NCBI RefSeq assembly: GCF_005860795.2
Contig: NZ_CP058350.1
Coordinates: 2,758,501 to 2,822,500 of the forward strand
DNA: 64,000 nt
Reading direction: 5' to 3'
From: Peteryoungia desertarenae
GTDB taxonomy: Bacteria; Pseudomonadota; Alphaproteobacteria; Rhizobiales; Rhizobiaceae
The stretch's first letter is position 1. Every line of letters starts with the position of its first letter. Below, one piece after another: positions 28,445 to 35,873 of this stretch. Below the pieces are notes generated by a model. That model was not told the origin of the DNA. It saw nothing but the letters and a program-made list of their open reading frames with translations, and did no database searches. A program made the translations under genes and the position numbers.

Positions 28445-28789
28445 TCACCCTTGCATGATCGGGCGGACCTCGACGGCGCCGGTGGAAGCGGCCGGGTTGC
28501 GCGCGGCCCATGCGAGCGCTGCATCGACATCAGGAACATCGATGATGTAGAAGCCGCCAAGCTGTTCTTTTGTCTCTGCGTACGGGCCGTCATGGAGATC
28601 CCGACGCCCGTCGGCGATGCGCAGCGTGGTAGCCGTGTGCGAGGGCTTCAGCGCCGCCCCGCTCACCATCACACCGGCCTCGATCAGCGCCTTCGTGTAA
28701 GCGCCCCAGGCGGGCCCGTCGGGATCATTTTCCGGACGCTTGTCGGCGAAATCGCGCGGCTGGACATAGTTGAAGATAGCGAACTGCAT
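28445..28789 (-). CDS. YCII-related DGPF protein, copy A
   Basis: 114 residues from the ATG at 28789 (GGAGG 5 nt upstream; an adjacent ATG 3 nt earlier is possible). Ferredoxin-like YCII fold with MQFAIF at the start and the hallmark DGPYAETKEQLGGFYI. Found next to ECF42 sigma factors; the molecular role is unknown. The stop is 3 bp from the sigma start. Confidence 0.88.
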   Translation of the reverse strand: MQFAIFNYVQPRDFADKRPENDPDGPAWGAYTKALIEAGVMVSGAALKPSHTATTLRIADGRRDLHDGPYAETKEQLGGFYIIDVPDVDAALAWAARNPAASTGAVEVRPIMQG

Positions 28790-28800
28790 CATTGCCTCCT

Positions 28801-29394
28801 TCACTGCCGGATGACGGGCTGAAGCAGCGCCGTCGGGCGCCGATCGGCCGAGCACATGTTGTTGTCGCGCGGCCGCACGCCGAACTGAAGCCCTGCCGCG
28901 CTGATCGCCAGCAGATCATGATCTTCGCGGCACTCGGCAACCGGCTTCCAGCCAGCGCATCCTGTCTTCGAGATATCGACCTCGACATTGACCTTGAGGC
29001 CGCAACCGGCGAATCCGAAGGCGTTGATGATATTGACGTCGCCCGTCAAGAGAGTGACATATTTCACGTCTTCGAAAAAGATCGCATCGAACGCACCGGG
29101 GACCGCGCTTGACGCCGCGCCGATCTGGTAAGGTCCTTCCGTGCGGAACTGGAAGGTCCGGTTCTGCATGCTTGCATCGAGCGCATGCGTAAACTCGAGG
29201 CTCCATTTGCCACGATCGAACGAGAAACGGCGAGTGCCGAAGCCGCCATACCATTGCTCGGGAGCCGAACTGGCATAGACGCCGGACAGGCGCTCGAGTT
29301 GATCACGTCCTCCGAAACCTTCCTGCGCCACTGCAATACCGGCTGAGCCGGCAAACAAGGCGGTCGCCATTGCGATACTGAGTGTCTTGCACAT
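28801..29394 (-). CDS. Exported protein of unknown function (ECF42 operon A)
   Basis: 197 residues from the ATG at 29394 (AAGGAG upstream). Signal peptide MCKTLSIAMATALFAGSAG, likely cut after IAVAQ. The mature domain has several Cys (AGCGLKVNVEVD, TGCAGWKPVAEC, NNMCSADRRP) and conserved-looking blocks APEQWYGGFGTRRFSFDRG and EDVKYVTLLTGD, which vaguely recall APCDD1-like beta domains. First gene downstream of the shared ECF42-type promoter and 11 bp before the DGPF gene, so a candidate effector of the module. Confidence 0.7.
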   Translation of the reverse strand: MCKTLSIAMATALFAGSAGIAVAQEGFGGRDQLERLSGVYASSAPEQWYGGFGTRRFSFDRGKWSLEFTHALDASMQNRTFQFRTEGPYQIGAASSAVPGAFDAIFFEDVKYVTLLTGDVNIINAFGFAGCGLKVNVEVDISKTGCAGWKPVAECREDHDLLAISAAGLQFGVRPRDNNMCSADRRPTALLQPVIRQ

Positions 29395-29447
29395 TGTGTT
29401 GCTCCTTGCGTGCCAGAGAAGCGCGACAGGCGCTCTCTCACTGCAAT

Positions 29448-29474
29448 GACGTGCGAGGGGGAGCGATTTCGACA
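29448..29474 (-). promoter_or_regulatory. Candidate ECF42 promoter A
   Basis: On the minus strand: TGTCGA (29474-29469), 17-nt spacer, CGTC (29451-29448), 53 nt before the ATG of the exported protein. The block TGTCGAAATCGCT is identical in promoter B at 31410. Confidence 0.7.
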
Positions 29475-29564
29475 GAGTTGCAGATCTTTTTTTCATGCTG
29501 CTTCTCGTGCGTACGATCCGGCGCCTGCACAAACGAGGAGAATGTTCGCATCCAGCTTCGGCTG

Positions 29565-29580
29565 ATCCGCCACTACTCAG
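29565..29580 (+). repeat. att-like repeat, copy 3 (exact)
   Basis: ATCCGCCACTACTCAG, identical to the tRNA-Ser 3' end repeat at 25139-25154. Likely the far end of the inserted segment. Confidence 0.6.
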
Positions 29581-29922
29581 ATTGTCCGGCCCGGAGACAT
29601 GGGTCACATCTTGTACCTAAGACATAGGTAACAACCTCGAGCGCGACGAGGCTTGTCGATGGTCTGCAATGTTCTCTGTTCTAGGTCGATCTATCCAAGA
29701 CCATAGCGCAAGAAGCTGACGAACCAAATCCCGTCATCGACTTCTTTCAGTCTGTCCGACCCTAATCGAGATTGCGCTTTTTCCTGCGCATCCCTTTGGC
29801 TGACCTGTAGCCTCTCGCGCAACGCCTCAGCTCTCCTCCCTCATTAACTCGTGTGCGGGGTCCGCCCCGCCAGACAAGTCTCCTCTGACATCGATGCGGC
29901 CAGAGAGACCCATCGCTGTGAT
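29581..29922. other. Non-coding stretch between the island end and the ArsR promoter
   Basis: No supported gene. The first ~50 bases (GACATGGGTCACATCTTG, ACCTAAGACATAGGTAAC) resemble the ends of IS481-type elements, so this may be IS debris. A GCGGGG/CCCCGC inverted repeat lies at 29855-29870. Confidence 0.35.
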
Positions 29923-29950
29923 TGACCAAATAGGCAATTGCCTATATTAA
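29923..29950 (+). promoter_or_regulatory. Promoter and 16-bp palindromic operator of the ArsR operon
   Basis: ATAGGCAATTGCCTAT (29930-29945) is a perfect palindrome. It lies between TTGACC (29923-29928) and TATTAA (29945-29950), spaced 16 bp, so bound repressor would cover the promoter. The expected ligand is the ArsR-type protein encoded 28 bp downstream. Confidence 0.75.
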
Positions 29951-29977
29951 GCATACAACAACAACGCTGCAGGTCCC

Positions 29978-30304
29978 ATGTCGCACGTATCACCGAACCA
30001 GGATCCATTTCGGGCCATTGCCGACCCGAACCGCCGCAAAATGCTGGATCTGATGTTGATTGAAGAGCGCACGGTCGGTTTCCTGGCCGACGAACTGGGC
30101 ATCGCCCAACCGTCCGTTTCCCAACACATGCAGGTGCTGCGCCTCGCGGGTCTTGTCGACGCGCGCTCGGAAGGCAGGAGCACTTTCTATAATGTCCGCG
30201 CCGCAGAACTGCGAACCGTCGCGGATTGGATCACGAAGTACGAGGCGTTCTGGGGCAAGCGTCTCGACGCGCTCGAAGACCATCTTTCGCGGATGAAGAA
30301 CTGA
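29978..30304 (+). CDS. ArsR-family transcriptional regulator
   Basis: 108 residues, all winged helix-turn-helix: DPFRAIADPNRRKMLDLML, the recognition-helix region GIAQPSVSQHMQVLRLAGLV, and the wing EGRSTFYNVRA. No metal-binding Cys pair, so not a classic arsenic sensor; it belongs to the SdpR-like group paired with SRPBCC genes. Probably autoregulated through the palindrome at 29930-29945. Twelve bp upstream of the SRPBCC gene. Confidence 0.9.
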   Translation: MSHVSPNQDPFRAIADPNRRKMLDLMLIEERTVGFLADELGIAQPSVSQHMQVLRLAGLVDARSEGRSTFYNVRAAELRTVADWITKYEAFWGKRLDALEDHLSRMKN

Positions 30305-30316
30305 GGACTGTGCGCG

Positions 30317-30733
30317 ATGAAAGACGTCGAGATCACCCGCAATCTGAGCTTCCCGCGCGAGATGATTTGGCAGGCCCTGACCGATAGTGCGCAGCTCGGC
30401 GCCTGGCTCATGCCGAATGACTTCCGGCCAGAGATTGGGCATCGATTCACCTTCCGGACGAAACCTGCCCCCGGTTTCGACGGCATAGTGCATTGTGAAG
30501 TGCTCGAACTGGTGCCGCCGGAGCGGCTCGTCATCAGCTGGAAGGGCGGTCCCCTCGACACGCGGGTGGCTTTCGAACTGGCGGAGACGAGTACAGGTAC
30601 CCGGCTCACCTTGCGTCACACGGGCTTCGCCGGTCTTTCAAATGTTATACCGCGCATCGCACTTGGCTTCGGGTGGAAGGATCTGCTGGCCAGGAAACTG
30701 CCTCGACACCTTTCGATGCAGAAACCGCCATAG
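30317..30733 (+). CDS. SRPBCC (AHSA1-like) domain protein
   Basis: 138 residues of a START/SRPBCC ligand-binding fold: MKDVEITRNLSFPREMIWQAL, AWLMPNDFRPEIG, LELVPPERLVISW and TRLTLRHTGF. The usual partner of SdpR-like ArsR regulators; the ligand is unknown. In one operon with the ArsR gene upstream and a DUF4287 gene 9 bp downstream. Confidence 0.88.
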   Translation: MKDVEITRNLSFPREMIWQALTDSAQLGAWLMPNDFRPEIGHRFTFRTKPAPGFDGIVHCEVLELVPPERLVISWKGGPLDTRVAFELAETSTGTRLTLRHTGFAGLSNVIPRIALGFGWKDLLARKLPRHLSMQKPP

Positions 30734-30742
30734 GGGTATATC

Positions 30743-31312
30743 ATGGCGCTGACACCTGCGGAAATGGATGCCGCCGTCATTGCGAACCTTGCAGCTAGGA
30801 CAGGCAAGGATATCAATCGCTGGATTGGACTTCTGGAAAACGCGCCGCCATTTGCCAAGCCCGCAGCCGCCGTGGCATGGCTGAAAGTCGAGCACGGCCT
30901 GGGGCAGGTCACGGCGCAGATCATCGTGCGCAAATGGAAAGACCGAGGACGGGCCGACCCCGAAGGAGATCCAGTCGTTGCTGTTCTAGGCGAATGCGCA
31001 GGCGTCCTGTTCCTGGAAATAGTTTCCGCTCTCGCGGCAGATGTGCCAAACCTGCAGATCATGCCGCGCAAGAACTATGTAGGCCTCGGCACGCCGATCC
31101 AGTTCGCCGTGGCCGCGCGGCCCAGATCCTCGGCGACGCTCCTTTGCTTGGGATTGGTCGCGCAGGACAAGGACCTGGCTCCACTGCCGGAGGCGCCGCG
31201 TCTTGGCGGAAGCGATCGGTTCAAGCTGCTTCTGGATATAGCTTCGGAAGATGATATCGAAACCGCTCTGGCCCATCTTCGCGCGGCTGCATCGGGCGAG
31301 AGAGTTCGCTAG
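30743..31312 (+). CDS. DUF4287/DUF5655 protein
   Basis: 189 residues. The N-terminal part (DINRWIGLLENAP, AVAWLKVEHGLGQVTAQIIV) matches my memory of DUF4287; the C-terminal half (MPRKNYVGLGTPIQFAVAARP, FKLLLDIASEDDIETALAHLRAA) matches DUF5655. Function unknown. Last gene of the ArsR-SRPBCC-DUF4287 operon. Confidence 0.75.
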   Translation: MALTPAEMDAAVIANLAARTGKDINRWIGLLENAPPFAKPAAAVAWLKVEHGLGQVTAQIIVRKWKDRGRADPEGDPVVAVLGECAGVLFLEIVSALAADVPNLQIMPRKNYVGLGTPIQFAVAARPRSSATLLCLGLVAQDKDLAPLPEAPRLGGSDRFKLLLDIASEDDIETALAHLRAAASGERVR

Positions 31313-31409
31313 CAAAGGAGGGCTCAGCGAAGGTTCCGCCTCGGCCGGCCCCCTCTCCGCCACCGTTTGCGACCAGCGTCAAACATTCTCTCAAAGAAAT
31401 GCAGGCACG

Positions 31410-31436
31410 TGTCGAAATCGCTGTCCTTCGGGTGTC
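31410..31436 (+). promoter_or_regulatory. Candidate ECF42 promoter B
   Basis: TGTCGA (31410-31415), 17-nt spacer, TGTC (31433-31436), 55 nt before the ATG of the membrane protein. From TGTCGA to the base after the -10 it agrees with promoter A at 22 of 28 positions, including 13 consecutive bases. Confidence 0.7.
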
Positions 31437-31491
31437 AAAGCATCAGAAGACGCCAACCCGGCGGCTTCGTGATCTCGAAAGGAGACTCCCC

Positions 31492-31935
31492 ATGACAGCT
31501 CGTTCCCATCCGTTTTCAAGCTTCAGCGCGTCGCACTGGCTCACCCCGGCTGCCCTCGGCGGCATCGCCTGGAACGTCTTCGGCGTTGTCCAGTTCGTCG
31601 GCTCCGTTACCGCGACCGAAGCGAGCCTGATCGCCTCAGGTCTCACCCCCGATCAGGCCTCCGTGATGACAGGTTATCCCACCTGGATGACAGTGGCATT
31701 CGCCGTGGGCGTTTTCGCCGGTCTGGCCGGCAGCACCCTGCTACTGCTTCGGAGCACCGTGGCCAAGCCAGTCCTTCTGGCTTCTCTGGTCGCCTATGTT
31801 GCGCTCTGGATCGGCGATGCTCTTCATGGCGTTTTCGGCGCATTTGGTGCTTCGCAGGTCATAATCCTCACGATTGTCGTGGCCATCGCGGCAGCGCTGT
31901 TCGCCTTCAGCCGGCACCCGGCCGCCAAAGTCTGA
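31492..31935 (+). CDS. Four-helix membrane protein (ECF42 operon B)
   Basis: 147 residues from the ATG at 31492 (AAAGGAG upstream). Four hydrophobic segments: WLTPAALGGIAWNVFGVVQF, TVAFAVGVFAGLAGSTLLLL, PVLLASLVAYVALWIGDALH and VIILTIVVAIAAALFAF. No recognised domain. First gene behind promoter B and followed by DGPF and sigma genes, a position matching that of the exported protein in module A. Confidence 0.72.
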   Translation: MTARSHPFSSFSASHWLTPAALGGIAWNVFGVVQFVGSVTATEASLIASGLTPDQASVMTGYPTWMTVAFAVGVFAGLAGSTLLLLRSTVAKPVLLASLVAYVALWIGDALHGVFGAFGASQVIILTIVVAIAAALFAFSRHPAAKV

Positions 31936-31982
31936 TCGACCGTTCAGGAAATGTGATATCTACATCCCAAGGAGATAAAGAA

Positions 31983-32360
31983 ATGCAATTCATGCTCATT
32001 CTGAATGAAACAGCAGAGGATTTCGCGCAGCGCAATCATCCTGAGCACGCCCAGACCTATTGGGGCGGGTGGACCGCATTCATCGGTGCCATGGCGCAGG
32101 CCGGTGTCATCGTGAAAGGCGACGGTCTCCAGGGGCCGCACGCCGCCACGACGCTCAGGGTAAGGGACGGCAAGCGCGTGGTTGAGGACGGCCCGTTCGC
32201 GGACACCAAAGAGCAGCTCGGCGGGTACTTCGTGATCGAGGTACCCGATCTGGATGCTGCTTTGGACTGGGCCGAGCGAGCCCCATCAGCCCGGACCGCG
32301 TCAGTCGAGGTGCGACCGATCCTCAAGATGCCCGCCCCCGGGCCGACGCCGCCGGCGTGA
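31983..32360 (+). CDS. YCII-related DGPF protein, copy B
   Basis: 125 residues. MQFMLILNE start and hallmark DGPFADTKEQLGGYFVIEV; ferredoxin-like YCII fold. AAGGAG upstream. Its stop overlaps the sigma GTG start by 4 nt (GTGA), so the two are translationally coupled. The function of DGPF proteins is unknown. Confidence 0.9.
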   Translation: MQFMLILNETAEDFAQRNHPEHAQTYWGGWTAFIGAMAQAGVIVKGDGLQGPHAATTLRVRDGKRVVEDGPFADTKEQLGGYFVIEVPDLDAALDWAERAPSARTASVEVRPILKMPAPGPTPPA

Positions 32361-33601
32361 GCGGGGCTGAACGCAATCCCGACATAACCCGGGCGGCCGA
32401 ACGCGTCGCCCGGGAAAGCTATGGCAAGCTCGTCGCGATCCTCGCCCTGCGTGATCGGGACATCGCTTCAGCTGAGGACGCCCTTTCAGACGCCTTGGCG
32501 ACGGCACTGCGAGTGTGGCCCGAGCAGGGTGTGCCCTCAAACCCCGAAGGTTGGCTGGTCACCGCGGCACGGAACACGCGCAAGAACGTGGCAAGGAATA
32601 CGCGCGTTCGGCGCAATGCCGAACCGGAGATCCTGCGGCGGATCGAAGAAAAGGCGGAGACGGTGGCGCAGCAAATGCCCCTCTCCGACGAACGGCTTCG
32701 TTTAATGTTTGTCTGCGCCCACCCCGCGATTGACACTGCCGCGCGCACGCCACTCATCCTGCAGACCGTGCTCGGGATCGACGCAGCGCGGATCGCGCGC
32801 CTTTTCATCGTGCCTGCGGCAACCATGTCCCAGCGGCTGGTCCGGGCCAAGGCCCGCATCCGGGACTCGGGCCTCGCCTTCTCTCTGCCCGAGGCAGGAG
32901 AAATTGCGCCCCGGATCGATGCGGTGCTCGACGCGATCTACGCCGCCTTCGGCGCGGGCTGGGACGGGCTTGACACCACCGACGACCCCGCAGCGCTGAC
33001 CGGCGAGGCGATCTGGCTTGCGCGACTGATCGTGCAGGAGATGCCAAACGAGCCCGAGCCGAAGGGGCTCCTGGCGCTGATGCTATACTGTGCCGCGCGC
33101 CGGTCAGCGCGGCGCGACGCGTATGGACGGTTCGTGCCGCTTGATGCCCAGGATGCTCGGCTCTGGGACCGCGACATGGTAATCGAGGCTGAGAGCTTGC
33201 TCGCTCGTGCAGCGCAGGCGGGGCGCTTCGGCCGATTCCAGTGCGAGGCGGCGATCCAGTCAGTGCATATCCAGCGCCCGATCACGGGCCGGCTCAACCT
33301 TGAAGCGTTACGCTTGCTCTACGATATGCTGGTCGCCCAGACAGGCAGCCTTGGTGCACAGATCGGTCGAGCTGTCATATGGGCAGAGGCGGGCGACACG
33401 CAGGCTGCGGCGGACGCACTTGACGCGCTACCTCCTGATCGCGTCGCGACCCATCAGCCTTGGTGGGTGGCGCGTGCCCGCGTGGCAGCACTCGCCGGAG
33501 ACACGGTCCGGCAAAAAGACAGCTTGCGACGCGCGATTGACCTTGCCGAAGATGCTGCCGTGCGGACTTTCCTAATGGATCAATATGTTGAATTGGTCTG
33601 A
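32357..33601 (+). CDS. ECF42-type RNA polymerase sigma factor, copy B
   Basis: 414 residues from GTG. Region 2 (RVARESYGKLVAILALRDRD, IASAEDALSDAL, NPEGWLVTAARN), region 4 (RIARLFIVPAATMSQRLVRAK) and a helical TPR-like C-terminus (LLALMLYCAARRSARRD, DSLRRAIDLAEDA). Clearly paralogous to copy A but diverged over the whole length, so not a recent duplication. It closes the membrane protein-DGPF-sigma operon. Confidence 0.9.
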   Translation: MSGAERNPDITRAAERVARESYGKLVAILALRDRDIASAEDALSDALATALRVWPEQGVPSNPEGWLVTAARNTRKNVARNTRVRRNAEPEILRRIEEKAETVAQQMPLSDERLRLMFVCAHPAIDTAARTPLILQTVLGIDAARIARLFIVPAATMSQRLVRAKARIRDSGLAFSLPEAGEIAPRIDAVLDAIYAAFGAGWDGLDTTDDPAALTGEAIWLARLIVQEMPNEPEPKGLLALMLYCAARRSARRDAYGRFVPLDAQDARLWDRDMVIEAESLLARAAQAGRFGRFQCEAAIQSVHIQRPITGRLNLEALRLLYDMLVAQTGSLGAQIGRAVIWAEAGDTQAAADALDALPPDRVATHQPWWVARARVAALAGDTVRQKDSLRRAIDLAEDAAVRTFLMDQYVELV

Positions 33602-33617
33602 GAATGGAGAAGGCGCA

Positions 33618-33788
33618 ATGCCAGTCGCTTCCTCCTTGCCATTCCTGAGAATTGCCATACCAAATCACCTGCAAGAACTGGCAACTGATCCGGATGCGAA
33701 GCCGTCATGGCTGTGGCTGACTGTGCCGGCATGCGGAATGGCAGCCGGGAAGTCTAATGAATCAGAAATGGTTGCGCGGCATCGATGA
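33618..33788 (+). CDS. Doubtful 56-residue ORF after ECF42 copy B
   Basis: Starts MPVASSLPFLRIAIPNHLQE with GGAGAAGG upstream, 16 bp past the sigma stop. Ends at 33788. No family or clear structure; it may be chance. Confidence 0.2.
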   Translation: MPVASSLPFLRIAIPNHLQELATDPDAKPSWLWLTVPACGMAAGKSNESEMVARHR

Positions 33789-33822
33789 CTCGTTGCGGAA
33801 CATCTCATCATTCAAGCAGGGT

Positions 33823-34065
33823 TCACCGCGCCTCTCCGCCGGGGTCGCTGCGTGGATTATCCAAACTCTCTTCGTCGACAAGATCGGGGTGACTGGTTTC
33901 ATCCGGAACAGCGCTCGGTGGCTGTTCGCTCGTGCGGTTGTAGGGTCGCTCGACAGGCTCCGACAGGGTCGTGTCAGGAATGCGCGTCACGAAGAACAAC
34001 AGGCCCGCCAGAACTGAGATGCCGATTGCCAGGCTGAATGTGATGATCGCCATCTTGTTGCGCAT
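33823..34065 (-). CDS. 80-residue membrane-anchored small protein
   Basis: ATG at 34065 preceded by GGGAGG. One transmembrane helix (MAIITFSLAIGISVLAGLLF, about residues 5-24) followed by a Pro/Glu-rich acidic tail (SEPVERPYNRTSEQPPSAVP). Probably tail outside the cytoplasm. Not recognised. Confidence 0.55.
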   Translation of the reverse strand: MRNKMAIITFSLAIGISVLAGLLFFVTRIPDTTLSEPVERPYNRTSEQPPSAVPDETSHPDLVDEESLDNPRSDPGGEAR

Positions 34066-34262
34066 GGAAGCCTCCCTGTTGCCGACTGAACGCAACCATC
34101 CGTCAAGGCAAAGGTTCCTGCAGCCGTCGACCGAAACGCCCCGGCCCAGGCGGCTTCACAAGGAAAAACAGGCAGTCGGTTGAATTTTACGGATTTGATT
34201 AGCGCAACCGGCACAGGTCTTTGTCATTGTTGACGCTCGCTTCACAAGAAAGCGGGGTCCCG

Positions 34263-34388
34263 GTGAGAACAATCTTCGTCATCCTCATTGCATCCGTGCT
34301 CAGCATCCTGCTGTTGAAGGTTGCCGACAACTCGCTCGGTACGGGGGCGATCATCGGGACTGCCACCCCATCCAGCCGCACAACCTGA
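34263..34388 (+). CDS. Possible 41-residue small membrane protein
   Basis: GTG start, MRTIFVILIASVLSILLLKV, one transmembrane helix and a short Ser/Thr-rich tail. GGGG upstream is a weak ribosome site. It lies 80 bp before the M20 peptidase gene. Identity unknown. Confidence 0.33.
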   Translation: MRTIFVILIASVLSILLLKVADNSLGTGAIIGTATPSSRTT

Positions 34389-34468
34389 TTCCTCTTGTAA
34401 TCCGGACGCAGGAAGCGGCAATTGGTCTGCGTGTGAAAATTGCAAGCGCTGCGGAGTGGCAGACATCC

Positions 34469-35848
34469 ATGCTGAGACAAGAGATACTGGAGAGCGCCCG
34501 TGGATATGTTGCGCAAGGCGGGCTGTTCGATGACCTCTCGAAACTGATTGCCCGACCATCGGTCAGTCAATCCGAGGGAAGACCGGAAACACTGCGCGCC
34601 TATCTTGAAGATGATATTGCCCCGATCCTCAACGGCATTGGCTTCGTTTGCGAAATCTTTGAAAACCCCCTTCCGCAAGGCGCTCCGATACTCGTGGCAA
34701 GGCGAATCGAGGACGCGTCCCATCCGACGGTCCTGATCTATGGACATGGGGATGTCTGCAACGGTGAAGCACAGCGTTGGCGAGAAGGGCTCGAACCCTT
34801 CAAGCTGGCCAGCGAGGGCGATCGGCTTTACGGTCGTGGCACGGCAGACAACAAGATCCAGCATCTCATCAACATCAAGGCCCTTGAAAAGATCGTCCAG
34901 ACCCGCGGGCATCTCGGCTTCAACGTCAAGATCGTCATCGAGATGGGAGAGGAGACGGGCTCTCTGGGCTTGCGGGAATTTTTTGAAACCAACAAGGCCC
35001 TGCTATCGGCGGATGTCCTCATCGCCTCCGACGGCCCGCGCCTCGAGGCACGTACACCAACCATGTTCATGGGCTCGCGCGGTGGCCTCTCGTTCGACCT
35101 CGTGGTCCGGCTTCGGGATGGCGATCACCATTCGGGCAATTTCGGCGGGCTGCTCGCCGATCCCGTAATCATTCTATCCCACGCGATTGCGGCAATCGTC
35201 GACCGTCGCGGCTCGCTTTTGATCCCCGAATGGCGCCCAAACAGTCTGACCCCTGACATACAGGCCGCCCTCGCCGATTTGCCGGAACGACGCCACGACC
35301 GCGATTGGGGTGAAAAGGATCTGACGCCGTCAGAGCGGGTGTTCGGCTGGAATGCCATGACCGTCCTTGCCATCTCAGCAGGCAATATCGCGGCGCCCCA
35401 GAATGCAATTTCTGCCGAAGCACGAGCCACCTGCCAGCTGCGCTTCGTGGTCGGCACGGATATGGATGACATTCTGCCGTCTTTGCGCCGGCATCTCGAC
35501 GCCGCCGGTTTCGGCATGGTCGACATCCGTCCCTCCCCGACCCAGGCGTTTCCTGCAACGCGCTTTTCGCCAGACCACCCATGGGTTCGCTTCGTGCAAC
35601 AATCAATTGTCCGCAGCACCGGCAAGCAACCGCATCTCCTGCCCAACCTTGCCGGCTCCCTGCCGAATGATGTCTTCACCGATATCCTCGGTGTACCAAC
35701 GATCTGGATACCCCATTCCCATGCCGAATGCGGCCAGCACGGCCCGAATGAACACGCACTGCTTTCCATCGCCGAAGAAGGCATACGGCTGATGACCGCA
35801 CTTTTCCTCGATATAGGCGAACAGGGAAAAAGCCTGCTGGATAGATGA
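34469..35848 (+). CDS. M20-family metallopeptidase/deacylase
   Basis: 459 residues from the ATG at 34469 (an in-frame GTG at 34433 is the alternative). Di-zinc M20 signature: IYGHGDVCNGE (first metal His and catalytic Asp), GRGTADNK (bridging Asp), EMGEETGSLG (catalytic Glu pair), and HSHAECGQHGPNE near the C-terminus (last metal His). The lid domain has GSRGGLSFDLVVR. Substrate class: dipeptides or N-acyl amino acids; the specific substrate is unknown. No signal peptide. Convergent with cobQ. Confidence 0.88.
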   Translation: MLRQEILESARGYVAQGGLFDDLSKLIARPSVSQSEGRPETLRAYLEDDIAPILNGIGFVCEIFENPLPQGAPILVARRIEDASHPTVLIYGHGDVCNGEAQRWREGLEPFKLASEGDRLYGRGTADNKIQHLINIKALEKIVQTRGHLGFNVKIVIEMGEETGSLGLREFFETNKALLSADVLIASDGPRLEARTPTMFMGSRGGLSFDLVVRLRDGDHHSGNFGGLLADPVIILSHAIAAIVDRRGSLLIPEWRPNSLTPDIQAALADLPERRHDRDWGEKDLTPSERVFGWNAMTVLAISAGNIAAPQNAISAEARATCQLRFVVGTDMDDILPSLRRHLDAAGFGMVDIRPSPTQAFPATRFSPDHPWVRFVQQSIVRSTGKQPHLLPNLAGSLPNDVFTDILGVPTIWIPHSHAECGQHGPNEHALLSIAEEGIRLMTALFLDIGEQGKSLLDR

Positions 35849-35873
35849 AGCCAGGAGCCGGCTGCAAGGGCCA

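Larger units (their letters stand above)
25147..29580. mobile_element. Putative genomic island at tRNA-Ser, without a visible integrase
   Basis: Segment bounded by exact 16-bp copies of the tRNA-Ser 3' end, with a third imperfect copy inside dividing it into about 2.0 and 2.4 kb parts. It holds small redox and stress genes, two nonsense-interrupted genes and an ECF42 module. Insertion at a tRNA 3' end with a duplicated end is the usual mark of tyrosine-recombinase elements, but no recombinase gene is present, so this would be a relic or a dependent element. Confidence 0.45.

Noticed and set aside
29581..29640. Functional IS481-type element
   Set aside because: Only an end-like sequence; no transposase frame and no second end.
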